A stretch of 63,744 bases of DNA from Cristatella mucedo (Eukaryota > Bryozoa > Phylactolaemata > Cristatellidae), in NCBI GenBank assembly GCA_009760855.2, contig WPIO01000380.1, forward strand, positions 1 through 63,744, in the 5' to 3' direction. Below are positions 1 to 10,020 of the stretch, piece after piece. Made by a program: the position numbers and the translations under genes. Position 1 is the stretch's first letter, and every line of letters begins with the position of its first letter. The notes beneath the pieces are model-generated. The model was given only the letters and a program-made list of their open reading frames with translations, made no database searches and was not told the DNA's origin.

Positions 1-465
1 AATGAAATGCTTGATAAGGAGAAAGAAACAAATAGGACAATCTAAAAGCTAAAGGTGTTAACAAAAATGTTGTTGATAAACACTTGAAACAGGAAGACTT
101 TAAAACTGCTTAGATAAAAAGTAGAAAAGAAATGTGAACAATCATTGAGTTGAAATGAAAAGCATGTAATGTATACAATTAAACAAAACAAATTAGCATT
201 GTCTGCATTTGAATCAAAACGATACTGGTTGGACTGTGGAATCTGCAGCTACGCTTATGGACACTATAAAATTGCTGATGCGGCGTTGAGTATTAATTTA
301 AATCCAGGACGGTGTAATACTTGCAATGTTGGTAATATTATTATAGATGCCAAAACGAAAGAGGAAGAAATCATTGAACCTGAAGCAAAAATAAAAGTCG
401 AACATGATATTCGAGAAACAACAAAAGAGTTATACGAATTGCAAATAGAAATGTAGTATGACAGA
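1..465 (+). pseudogene. C-terminal remnant of a large replication protein, probably the Polinton DNA polymerase
   Basis: The last 95-codon stretch (169-456) is open and carries NKLALSAFESKRY, then a C..C pair, a segment with AYGHYKI and an acidic tail. Just upstream (45-113), in another frame, KGVNKNVVDKHL is followed by a stop, so the gene is frameshifted. I recall this arrangement (a KG.....V motif, then a LALS.F..KRY motif and GHY) from C-termini of virus-like polymerase proteins in invertebrate genomes, but the memory is not exact and no polymerase catalytic motif lies in the window. What is seen is the conserved-looking C-terminus. Polymerase identity is inferred from the Polinton context. 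It could be another large replication protein. Confidence 0.45.
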
Positions 466-720
466 GCGGAAGAAGAGTTAATTTTTGAGATGGCAGGAAT
501 ACATTGATATTAATAAATAAAATTCATTGTTATAGAAATGAAAAAGTTGAAAATGAATATGAATCTGAATATGAAGAGTCCGATAGTGATGATCCTGATT
601 ACAATCCAGAAGAATCATAATACGAAAAGTGATGAATATGAAAGTGATGAATATGAAAGTAATGAAAGTGATGAATATGAATACAATTACGCAAATAAAA
701 AAGATGAACTATAAAAATTT
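466..720 (+). pseudogene. Acidic low-complexity coding remnant
   Basis: Two adjoining stretches in different frames (about 543-618 and 625-712) encode Glu/Asp/Ser/Tyr-rich sequence such as EYEESDSDDPDYNPEES and repeated SDEYE units, ending at a stop near 712. Together they look like the acidic, disordered part of one viral protein broken by a frameshift. No fold or function can be assigned. It may be a tail of the gene before it or a separate small gene. Confidence 0.4.
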
Positions 721-807
721 ATATTTATGTAGGGTGGATGTTTCTAGAATTCTGAGTTGCGAACAATCAAGAGATATGACTTTTTAAAATTTGTCTACAG
801 AATTAAA

Positions 808-1011
808 GAAAAGTAGATCAAAGAATTGTCAAGCATTCACTTGATAAAACTTATTCCAGAGTTGGATAGCTCATACACTGCTGTTCTTGTTGAGATTCGT
901 CATATTTGTGATAAACTAATGGAATGTAGAAGTAAAATAAATGAAATGTTGATAGAAGCAGAAAAAGAAATAAAAACTCCAAAAACTAAACAAGGCGTTC
1001 AAATTAATTAA
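808..1011 (+). CDS. Small helical protein of the Polinton, unknown function
   Basis: An open frame whose first ATG is at 826 and which runs to a stop at 1009-1011, about 61 residues. The middle has heptad-like spacing of Leu/Ile/Met with Glu/Lys (IRHICDKLMECRSKINEMLI), suggesting a short coiled coil. The tail is Lys-rich. I do not recognise it. Sense codons continue a little upstream of the ATG, so a 5' part may be lost. It lies between the replication-gene remnant and the intact 178-aa ORF, all on the plus strand. Confidence 0.4.
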
Positions 1012-1244
1012 TTAATTTTTGAATTAATGTTTTTTTCTTCTTTGTATATATGGAATCCGAAATAACAAATTATAAAATTAGTAATGCAATTTAAGACATT
1101 AGTCAAGGTAGACAATTAAAATTAAATTATTAAAATTATATTTGATATGTGTATTCACGAAGATAAGTATGAAGAGCTTAAGATTAAAGCAAGAGAGTTA
1201 ATAAATAATTAGATATTTTTGTATTTTTTATAATAGTATAGGAA

Positions 1245-1781
1245 ATGTCAGCAAGTGAAGTAACTGATTCCAGTCTTGCCACATCTGCAACTCTGCTGAA
1301 AGCATATGTTGATTATCTTGTAAAGTCTAGAATGACTGCTTATGATCAACAGACACTCAACTCAGATATCTCAATTATGACAGATACATCTGTAAAAAAG
1401 TTTTATATTGATGAGTTTGACATTGAAGCACAAAAGGTAATCGATTCTGGAATGGCGAGTATAACAAGTGACCTTGAAGCAACAGTTAGAACTAAAGTTG
1501 ATACTCTTCTTGATACACCTGGAGAAATCTCTAGTTATACAACATGGATTGCTAGCCAGCTACCAACACTTTCAACAGTTATCTCAGGCGTTGCAGGAAT
1601 GAAACCAGATATCTATGGAATTGTTAAGGATGAATGTTATACAATTCTACCTGATATTACTGATGGAACTAGTGCTAGACAAAAAGCAACACTTGCTGCT
1701 CTAGCCGCTCCAGTTGCTCCCGAGGTTGTTGCAGATCCAAATGCCCCAGTTTCTGATACAATTCCAACAACCACACTGTAA
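1245..1781 (+). CDS. Intact 178-aa unknown protein of the Polinton
   Basis: A complete ATG-to-TAA ORF with no interruption, unusual in an element where most genes are broken. The first 110 or so residues look helical, rich in Ser, Thr, Asp and Ile with several aromatic residues. The last 30 are Ala/Pro/Val-rich (LAALAAPVAPEVVADPNAP) and end in a Thr cluster, like a flexible or proteolytically released tail of a virion protein. No Cys-His cluster or membrane span is seen; there is one Cys in the middle. An AT-rich leader precedes the start. I do not recognise the family. Minor virion component is a guess from position and composition only. Confidence 0.6.
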   Translation: MSASEVTDSSLATSATLLKAYVDYLVKSRMTAYDQQTLNSDISIMTDTSVKKFYIDEFDIEAQKVIDSGMASITSDLEATVRTKVDTLLDTPGEISSYTTWIASQLPTLSTVISGVAGMKPDIYGIVKDECYTILPDITDGTSARQKATLAALAAPVAPEVVADPNAPVSDTIPTTTL

Positions 1782-1961
1782 ATAATTTATTTAGATAGAA
1801 ATGAATGTAGAAACTAGAAGTAAAGATTGTCTAACAGTTGCACAAGGGCAACAGAATATAAAAAAATTTGTTCATACCCAATGGGGAGAATTGAAGATAT
1901 TAGGAGTGCACTATTAGAAGCATTAAAATTAGTTTTTAGAATACAAAGCTTTAAGAGTAGA

Positions 1962-4900
1962 TCATTTAGAAAAAGAAATGGTATATATATTTATATGATA
2001 GTAATCTCTAACTATAAGATTTGCAAAAATACCAATATTTAAATTTAATCTCATTTTAACATCAAAATATTTTACTTTAGTTAGGTTCACATCCTTTAAT
2101 ATAATTGATTTTTCAGTTATTTCTTTTTCTGTAACAGATAAGAATGAATTGCTTTCTCCAAAAATACTTACAAACATAGGCCTACTTTCAGAATCCATCT
2201 CATAAAGATCTTTTACTTTCAATACTAATTTTTGAATAATATATTGGTACTTTTCTTATATCAGATATTCTAGCTAAGTAATGATCTCTATTGAAATCTA
2301 GACTACTATAAAAACCTGACATATTTTCTATCTTACTGAAACTCAAAGAACCTGTATCAATTTGTGGAAGATCATGTGGGAAAAGTCCAGAGAGATCTCT
2401 TTGCTAGATATATACTAACAACATCAACTACTTTTTTTACCGTTATTTATTTCACCGACAACTATTAGTTCATTACCTGTTAAATCACCATTTACTGTAA
2501 AATCTGCCTTAGTATCAGTATACTCTTTTTGTTGCAATATCATTTCCTTTTATCGGAGTTAGTACATTGACATATTCTTTTGAGTTTGCTGATATGCTTC
2601 CTCGTATAAATTTATCCGACTCTTTTTGTTATATAGTTCTTATCAGTAAATGATTTTCTAACAGCTTCTAATGAGTCTACATTGCTTCCAAGATTTACTA
2701 TTGTATTTTCAGACATATCCAATGCTCCAATCATTTGTAGATATTTTCTGTTAGCATTATGCTATTGCTATATAAACAGGAACATTTATTTCTCTATCTA
2801 ACAAACTTGAGCTTGATATAAAAGTAGAATTAGCAGCTATTTTTGACTAGCATCTAACATATAGCTACCATACAACTGATCAGCCTGTGCTATTAATGTT
2901 GATGGTGGTGGCATAAGTACTTTTGTTATTCCAGAAACTTCATACACAACTCCAATAACAAATAAACCTATTTGAATTGTAATGTTGTTAATGTTAGAAA
3001 TCCATCTACCATTGACTGTTCTGCCATATATTTGTGTAGTTAGCGAGCCGCCCATTGTTACTTTAAAATATACAGGTGTAACATTTACACTTATTTTTCT
3101 GAGAGAGCAAAGATTTACTCCATCATTCGGATTTACAGAATCATTTTTGTATAATATGGATGATTATTCGTATTCAAAGGACCATTTATTCTTGCATCAT
3201 TATATTGTACAAAATTAGCATCCATATATGCAACAGTTGCGACGTTGGTTGCAACATATGGTGTTGCTGCATTAGCAATATTTAATTTTCCTTCTACAAA
3301 TAAATCTCCATTAACGTATCCACCAGTTTTTGATACTTTTGTATCTGCATAATCTCTTGTAGCAGCATCACTTGCATTAACAGGATTAGCAAGATCTATC
3401 ACTCTATGAATATTCATATCAAGATCACCATCAGCAGTTGTACCCCTGCACTGGCTAGAGTGAGGCAACGGATTGACTTCAAGGTTTTGTCGCTCACTTG
3501 TAGGTCTCTTCATTCTATGGCTCCAGCCTATCTCTCCGATATACTCCCCCATCATGCCGAGCATCGTACCACCCGCTTTTCGTACTCCAACAGTCTACAA
3601 ATACTTTGTACAAACCTCAAATCCTTTGGAGACCGTGCATTTAGCTCGTATGCTCCCCAAAGCCTGGAACTCCCTCCCGACCTGCGTCAGAACATCCCAT
3701 GACCTGACCACATTTAAAGAAACTTAAAAACACACCTATTTAGGACAGCATGTAGTGGGTCCCTGTGATTCGTCCTTGATGTGCTTATGCGTGCTGACAC
3801 TGTTCATGCTGCCACTAACCACATTTGCATGCTGACCCAGTGCATGTCACCCCTAACCATCACATTCATTTCGTTTGTTTTTCAAGCATGCATTTACTTA
3901 CTATTCAATTGCATATCCCTTTGCAGCAAATGTAAATCACCTAGAGAGATTGAGTTCTCTGAGGGCGCTTTATCAAGTGCATTATTATTATTATTATTAC
4001 CCTAGATACTTTTTGTTACAAAGTTTTGTGTCTATATACTTTATATTTACAGCATCTGTAGAGTAAACAGGATCTCCAAGATTTTTATTAGATTTTTGAT
4101 TCATAATTAAAAACCCATTCAAATTATCTCCAGTCTTACGAATGTAAATTTTTGGCTAGATCCTTTTTCTACGATATCCAAGCGATATTCTATTCAATAG
4201 TAATAATAAAATCAATACATGTAATATTACTAGCAACTCTTAAATTATCTATCATATAAATGCATTACCCATCAATGTTTATAACTAAAAGAAGAGTGCC
4301 AGATACACCATAAGTATTGTCACTAGTTAACTCTTAAAACGTTCCAGTAGTATTAGAACACCAGAGAATATTGGATACTGTTTGAAAAGTTTGCTACTGG
4401 ACCAGCAACAAAAGTTTTTATAAGGTGTTGCATATCCAATTATATTTCCTTGTTGATTAAAAAAACTGCTATATCTGCAGGAGTTGCTTTTAATATAGAA
4501 CTTTCTGTTCCTGTTCCATTTACATTAATATTAAATATGTTTAGAGGAACAATAGTTGAACCATTTTTAAAGTTAGTAAGTCTTAAGTACAAAGTAGAAA
4601 ATTTATAGGAATCAACAGATTGCTTTGTTATAGCATCTGAATTTTTTTCGAAGAGGTAATTCTGTTTGATCCTAGATCAAGAGTACTATTAGAGTTACTT
4701 TTTAAAAACTTGTCATAATTTTTCAGCAATCCATAGTTTATTACTTTGTAAGGCCTAGAATGTTGATGGACAGTTCCGTCAGCAGATCTTCTAGATATAC
4801 CAGTTATATTTTTTTACAGTTCAACTGGGATAGCAGTTTTGCGCTATTCTTTGGAAGTAAGTCAGATAAGTAGAAGTAGAAGCTATTTCTCCTGAAACAT

Positions 4901-5060
4901 TAGTTGCTACAGTATTAAAAAGTCTGAATTGAGAGCATAATCTAATCTTATTGCATCTTCATCATTTACTGGAAAAGCCAAGATTTGTAATACTATTTCT
5001 ATTAGCATCAAGGTCGCTAAAAAAATATTGCCATTAATCTTACTAATATTATACATTCTT
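1962..5060 (-). pseudogene. Fiber-like structural gene with six degenerate repeats, broken and LINE-interrupted
   Basis: Minus-strand reading in several frames shows six related units near 4921-5022, 4608-4690, 4025-4108, 3338-3427, 2643-2735 and 2470-2545. Each follows a pattern like D(L/M)N..I.NL..P...DA....Y.DTK; clear examples contain DMNIHRVIDLANPVNASDAA and NSITNLGFPVNDEDA. Such repeats are typical of phage and virus tail-fiber or spike stalks. Downstream of the repeats (1962-2440) is a beta-rich, aromatic-containing C-terminal region that could be the receptor-binding head. Between units lie VNGDL segments. The frame changes many times, and a LINE fragment (about 3436-3998) interrupts the stalk between two repeats. 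Without the LINE the gene would span about 2.5 kb. Attachment-fiber function is inferred from the repeat pattern. Confidence 0.6.
3436..3998 (+). mobile_element. L2/CR1-like LINE 3' fragment (family A) inserted in the fiber gene
   Basis: The plus strand encodes the C-terminal end of a non-LTR retrotransposon ORF2: a LTCRSLHSMAPAYLSDILP segment, then LKSFGDRAFS and a LELPP segment. A 3' UTR follows with the family signature (TTTGCAGCAAATG, GAGATTGAGTTCTCTGAGG) and an (ATT)n tail. At least seven related fragments occur in the window. Fiber-gene sequence stops on the left and resumes on the right. A short TACCC appears on both sides and may be a weak target-site duplication. The copy is 5'-truncated, as usual for LINEs. 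Confidence 0.8.
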
Positions 5061-5087
5061 ATATATATATGAAGAAAATAAAAAGGA

Positions 5088-6240
5088 GGTGATTTAAAAA
5101 TCTGCCTAAAAATACAACAAAAGAAGTATTATCAGGAACAACAACTGCAACTGATCTTGGATCAAAAAGCGATAATAAAAGTTGCTCCTAAGATTGCAGT
5201 GAAGCTAAGCCTACAAGCATCTAATAAGATTACAAAAAAATTGTTCCAAAATTTTTTTGCAGTCATTCAAAGTAATTGGAACTGCTAAAAAGCGTTAAGT
5301 GGATTTCTATCAGGAATAACAAGAATTTTAGATCTTGGTTTATTCATAAAAGAAATCGTTGATGATATTGCTTCTGGAAAGTATGGCAATGTCTTCTGGA
5401 AAACAATTGCAGATAAAAAGAAAGACTGTCAAAAAAATGGTAGCATCATTAGAGGTTGGCTTTTTACATAAACGAGATTTTTGCTAGAAGCAGAAAAAGA
5501 AGCTAAATCTGATTGGTACTAGACCCTAGTAGATTTCTTTCAGAGACATTAGGAGAGGAATTGAGTTGGGATGCTTCACAATTAGATACAAAGGCTTGGA
5601 GTGAGAACTTTCTTGATTAAGATCAGGAGGATTTTTGCCTGCAATTCCAGCAATTATAGCTTCTATCATTGTAACAGATGGCTTAGGTGTTTCCATAGCT
5701 GTAACTGTAGCAGGATTGATTAAAAAAATAATCGACTCAACAATGTATACTGCTAAAGCACCTAAAATGGATACGCATGAGGAAAGAATTAATGCTTTTG
5801 AGTTTACAAAGTGAAAGACTAAAGAATGCAATTGTAGATATAAAAAAATGTGATAGAATTACTTGATAGAAACATTGATATTGATTTGAGTGACAAAGTG
5901 CAGAATAGTGAGGTGAAAAATAGATTAGATTATTTGAAACAGGGAAAGCAGTTAGTGGAGGTTTCTGGAGTAAGCTATTTAGATAAGTTAAAAGAGGATA
6001 TAAAAAAGTAGAAAGTAGTATAATTGGAAGGAAAAAGCATTGCGATTATAAAAGTGAAAGTGCAATGCTACTAGCTAATCTTTTTGCGAAAGGCAAATCA
6101 CAAGAAGAAATATATAATGAAATGATAAAACTAAGAGCACTTTGTTTCAATGAGCCTGCAAGTGAGCCAGCTTTTTGCAGATCCTCCTCTGTTTTTTTCC
6201 TCCAAAAGAAACAACCAGTATCTGGATTATAATACAAAAG
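5088..6240 (+). pseudogene. Unknown Polinton gene remnants with a hydrophobic segment
   Basis: Coherent plus-strand peptide runs appear in shifting frames. Near 5290-5450 there is FIKEIVDDIASGKYGNVFW. At 5635-5815 there is IPAIIASIIVTDGLGVSIAV followed by an amphipathic KKIID run, the best membrane-segment candidate in the element. Near 6048-6230 there is LLANLFAKGKSQEEIYNEMI. At least four frameshifts or stops break the region. One or two genes could be represented. I recognise neither. The glycine-rich hydrophobic stretch would suit a membrane-active virion protein, but that is inference. Confidence 0.4.
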
Positions 6241-6336
6241 TTACATAACCCGATCTCTAAAGCTAGAAACTTGATTCATTTTTAATATATAATAGTTTAA
6301 TTTTTTTCTTTAAATAAAAATTATGTAAGTATAGAA

Positions 6337-7021
6337 ATGGAATACAGTGAGGCAAAGTTGAAGCTGTCAGACCATCAAGTAAGCTTTAATACATAAATCT
6401 GATAAACCAATATCGATAAGACTAAAGAAGATCTATCAGGTCCTATTTCTGTATTTGTAACAAAAACACAGCTAAACAAAATTGAAAAGTGCAAATCTAA
6501 AAAAACACTGGTCTACAATTAAATCTAAGTTTGAAAGCAATTGAAAATGAATAGAAAAATTGGCTCGGGCATCTTGGATTTCTTAAACAAACTGTCTGGT
6601 GGAAGGGAATTTCATCTGAAACTACCTTCAGGAGTAAAATCAGAATTTGTACCAGGCGGATCATTCAACAATACTAGAAAAATACTCATATGTGGGCCCA
6701 GGAACAAAAATTTACTCAGCGAATGAAAGAAAAATTATGAAGGCGTGAATGATTTAGATAAGGGTGGATTAATACATGACCATGAATATACCGAAACTTC
6801 ATCTATGCCTGAGCCTCAAAGAACACAAATAAGAAACTTGTCAGACTTGGTATTAGCTGAATCTGCTGCAAAGAATTGCACTTGATCCAAGACAGCCAAA
6901 ATTATGTACGTGAAGATGCAAAGACAGTAGCAGCTGTTATGGCAGCAAAAATCAAAAATTAGGCTTGGGAATTAGTGGAGCTCTAAACGATTCATTTGCT
7001 ACTGATTTTCTAAAAAGATAA
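6337..7021 (+). pseudogene. Minor-capsid/core protein with parvovirus-type phospholipase A2-like motif, frameshifted
   Basis: The N-terminal part (6337-6560, three frames) reads as an adenovirus core-peptide-like segment: KLSDHQVS, then LSGPISVFVTKTQLNKIEK, with alternating basic and beta-forming residues. After a GSGILDFLNKLSGG run, residues near 6640-6800 give FVPGGSFNN, SYVGPGTKI and then LDKGGLIHDHEYTE. The GPG loop and the HD pair match the calcium loop and catalytic His-Asp of phospholipase A2 domains in parvovirus VP1 and in adintovirus/Polinton minor capsid genes, where they help breach endosomal membranes. The downstream part (6800-7021) is helical and ends at a TAA. At least four shifts break the frame, including one between the NNTRK segment and the GPG loop, so no functional product is expected. 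Confidence 0.65.
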
Positions 7022-7171
7022 AGTACGTAATCCTGCTAGCCTAAATAAGATACAAAAATTATGGTCGTAGAATTTTTTGATAGAATGCTTGATATAACTC
7101 GGGAAAAGATCTAAAAATTTAACTTAAAACTTGTTATTTTTTTCTATTATATTTTTTTAATTTTATACTTT

Positions 7172-8120
7172 TTAAAACTCTGGATTAAAAACTGATCTCT
7201 TTGGAGAACCATAAACTTTTACTTGGTCAATCTTTAGTCTAATATTTAATCTTGCTTCATTATTATAATATTCTTTCGAAACATAACTTCCATCAAGAAT
7301 TCCAGTGATACTAAAATCATTTCCTAATTTCTTAATTACGTCTGCAGGATTAGATACTTTAATTTGTTTATTATTCTCATCAAGCATAATGCTAGGTTTC
7401 TTTCCAAAATCAAATCTAATTCCAATTTTTGACATTGCACTAGCATCAAATCCCTTGAATTCTAATTGTTCACTCGATCTATCTACAATATTTTGAATAT
7501 AAGGAAGTGATTCTTCTGTTATATAAATCCACGCGCTAAGATAAGGTTTTGAATATTTTGAAATTTTCTCTTCAACATGAACGTGTGCAGGCTTTCCTTT
7601 AGGGATAACAGCTGCAGAATTTTGGAGGACTACAAAATTCTTTTCTTGATTTTCCATTCTATATAGTGGAAATATTTTGTTAATTCCAATTAATAATTGC
7701 ATGACCGTACCAAAATCAACAAATTCCATTAGTTTAAGGAAGATTAAGCACCTCATTCCACAATCTGTTTGATTAAACGTTTGCAGCTGAAAAGTCTGAA
7801 AACTTGGTGTAACACCGAAATAATTAAACACTTCTGGCATTGGAGAATCAACAAACAAATCAAAGTGAAAAACATAGATCTTCAATTTTTTAAGAGCTAC
7901 CCAATGATATATTGCTAGATCTGATTTACCAGTATTGCAAATAAGGCACTCATTCTGTTCTGGAGAACTTAATTTATCTCTTGCAAATACACCTCTGAAA
8001 TTTTTTATATCTAATTCTTTCACATGGTTATTTAATTCAAGGTCAGTTAGGGGTGTACTTTTTACTTTTTTTAAACTTGATAGTTTTTCTTAGTTCAGAA
8101 AGTATTTGTTCTTTACTCAT
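7172..8120 (-). CDS. Adenain-like cysteine protease with a C-terminal extra domain (one frameshift near the N-terminus)
   Basis: The main ORF (7172-8023) is 283 codons. Its first 120 residues carry the adenovirus-type endoprotease pattern: NFRGVFARDKL, His40 in YHWVAL, Asp55 in HFDLF, Gln81 and Cys88 in LQTFNQTDCG, with the Gln-to-Cys spacing of seven seen in adenain. These proteases mature virion proteins. A further N-terminal segment starting at an ATG at 8118-8120 (MSKEQILSELRK...) joins by a one-base shift at a C-run near 8048, so the true start is probably 8120. After residue 122 comes an in-frame Met (7655-7657) and a 161-residue unrecognised domain, rich in beta-forming residues, ending in RSVFNPEF. 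It may be a separate downstream gene fused by indel, or a genuine two-domain protein. Confidence 0.7.
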
Positions 8121-8238
8121 CTCACCACCTAACTTTTTCCCATGAGCTAAAAAAATCCAGTTCCTAACTTTTTTTCCATGAGAAAAAACTCCAGTACCTA
8201 ACTTTTTTCCATGAGACAAAAACTCCAGCTCCGACAGT
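8121..8238. repeat. Three tandem copies of a 33-38 bp repeat upstream of the protease
   Basis: Three consecutive units share the core CCTAACTTTTTTCCATGAG followed by an A-rich stretch and CTCCAG. They differ mainly in homopolymer length. They lie immediately 5' of the protease start on the minus strand and separate it from the zinc-ribbon gene. In one minus-strand frame they encode a repeated SHGKK peptide, which I regard as accidental. They could be a regulatory array or simple slippage expansion. Confidence 0.7.
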
Positions 8239-8239
8239 C

Positions 8240-8382
8240 TCAGATCTAAGCTTAACAAACTTTGACTTTTTACTCTCACAAATCACACAAATTGCTTTAA
8301 TCATTCCTCTAAGTCCTTTTGTACTATCTATTTCAGTATACTCCTCATGAATGCCATCTGTAGGCTGAAGAACCTTTACCAA
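8240..8382 (-). CDS. Small zinc-ribbon-like protein
   Basis: The minus strand encodes KAICVICESKKSKFVK, a CxxC followed by a basic cluster ending in KSKFV. This resembles the second half of the short zinc-ribbon proteins (DUF5679-like) common in Polintons and giant-virus relatives. The expected first CxxC upstream is not evident, so this is a partial or diverged copy. Its 5' part overlaps the N-terminal region of the plus-strand ATPase, so a shorter product or an overlap is possible. It lies just upstream of the protease on the same strand. Nucleic-acid binding is inferred from the family. Confidence 0.45.
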
Positions 8383-8995
8383 ATGTACCGATAAGAGCTT
8401 TAGTTTTTGGGTCCAAGTGGTTCAGGTAAATCTCAACTCATCATGAATTGGATATTTTATGGAATGGTTAGTTATGATAGTTGTGCAATTATTGCTTCAA
8501 GTCTAGACCAAAAATTGTATGGTGGACTTATGTCGATGACAAAAAGAAAAACAAGGTTTACTCATGGGTGAATGGTATTGATGCTATGCCAGAAGTAGAC
8601 TCGTATAAGAACTGCAAGAATGTTGTTGTACTTGATGATTTAATGACTGAGGATCAAACTAAAATATTAGACTATTTCACACGAGGAAGACACAAAGCTT
8701 TAAACATTTTTCTACCTTGCTCAAGGATTTACAAATATACGAAGGAGAGAAATTAAAAAAACAATGTAAATTTAATAGTAATCTTTAAACAAAACACAAC
8801 TGACATTGAGTATATCCGTGATGCATAAGTTGGAGATATTGATAAGAAAAAATTTAGAGAATGGGTTAACTCTTGTACAAGAAACCGTTTTGGATATTGC
8901 GTGATAGACCTAACTAAAACTGAATCTGAAGGAAGATTTTGGTCTGTTGATTCAGAGGGAAAGCAATTAATGATATTTTTTAATTCCTAATAGAT
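8365..8995 (+). pseudogene. FtsK/A32-type genome-packaging ATPase, frameshifted
   Basis: Walker A is visible as GPSGSGKSQL at about 8411-8440, preceded in another frame by LPNVPIRALVFG. Walker B is VVVLDDLMTE at about 8620-8655 within the open stretch 8481-8756. A sensor-like segment follows, TRGRHKALNIFLPCS, then in another frame IVIFKQNTTDIEYIRD and FGYCVIDLTKTESEGRFW near 8775-8960. This order matches the HerA/FtsK-superfamily packaging ATPases of Polintons, adintoviruses and large DNA viruses, which pump genomes into capsids. At least three frame changes and one in-frame TAG before Walker A show the gene is dead. Confidence 0.75.
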
Positions 8996-9006
8996 ATAGA
9001 AAAATG

Positions 9007-9745
9007 TTGAATAGAAAAATGTACTCAATTGGTAAAAATCCTTACAAAGGTATAAACAGCTGTTAGTGAAGGAAAGCATAAAAAAAGCGATTACTATAGC
9101 AAATCAAGCAAAGACATATGCAGCAAATCCAGAAATACGAGAAGCTATTGATGCTGCTCAAAAAGGTTTAGCTGAAGAGTTAAATATATATCCAACTACT
9201 GGCACTCCAAAGAGAACGGTTGTAGTACGAGATTTGGATAAAGCTAATCTAATTGAAATAGTTAAAAAAATAAAAAGGGATATCTACCAAGTTATGTAAC
9301 AAGAATAGTAAATGAGATTGATAGTACAAATAAAGATTTAAAACTACATGAGCTAGGACTAAAAACTTTTATAATGAAAAACATGTATATTGCTGAAAAA
9401 AAGAACTAGAACAAACTGCTAATCAGGACCTAAAATATGCCCAGAACTATTTTTAGAGATGTTGAACAAAAAGAAGAAATAATTAAAAGCATATGAATCA
9501 ACAATTGATAAGAAGAAAGATCTACTTGATATTATTGGAGCGAAAAGAAATGATTATTTTAATAGATTGACTGCTGATTATTATTATACTGATAACCTAG
9601 GAAATATGAAGGTTAATCTTTTAATTTCTTACATAATTACCTGAGAAGTACGAATGGACAAGTAATACAACTAATCCTTTTAATTTAGTTGCTTTACGCT
9701 TACCTTTTACTAATGAGAATAGATTTGCGATGTGCATTATTGATT
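9007..9745 (+). pseudogene. Unknown Polinton gene, helical, frameshifted
   Basis: Plus-strand peptide runs in shifting frames form what looks like one protein of about 240 residues. The central open stretch 9066-9299 contains KAITIANQAKTYAANPEIRE and a second helical part with VVVRDLDKANLIEIV. It continues with LPSYVTRIVNEIDSTNKDL, a long charged helix, and then a C-terminal part with LPEKYEWTSNTTNPF and LRLPFTNENRF ending at a stop near 9745. The middle is likely coiled coil. The family is not recognised. It directly follows the packaging ATPase on the same strand, so a virion or packaging role is possible. Confidence 0.45.
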
Positions 9746-9832
9746 CATATTCTAAACAATGATGAATGCAGAACAACTCGGAACACCTTTTTTTAAGTGT
9801 TTCTTTGCTAAGCAGTTTATCTTTGTAGGTCT

Positions 9833-10020
9833 TTATTTAAAATGTTTATTCCTTGCATAACAACAATCTATGCAAATAATTATTTTGTTGTTTCTGAAAA
9901 TACCACAATTGAATTCTGTTTCTGTACTATCTGAATCACAGATATCGCAACGCATTTCATCCTTTAACTTTCGCCTTCGTTTAACCCTTCGCAAACTGGA
10001 TGACCTGACTCTAAGTATTC
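9833..10020 (-). CDS. Short zinc-finger protein divergent to the integrase
   Basis: The minus strand reads an Arg/Lys-rich stretch (RRVKRRRKLKDEMRCDIC), then Cys-x2-Cys, about 22 residues, and a second ICIDCC cluster, ending in RNKHFK and a TAA at 9833-9835. The paired CxxC clusters are a plausible zinc-binding site, and the basic patch would suit nucleic-acid binding. The only ATG in the open frame is just before the first CxxC, so either the product is about 40 residues or the 5' end is lost. The gene points away from the integrase and overlaps its likely 5' end. Confidence 0.5.
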
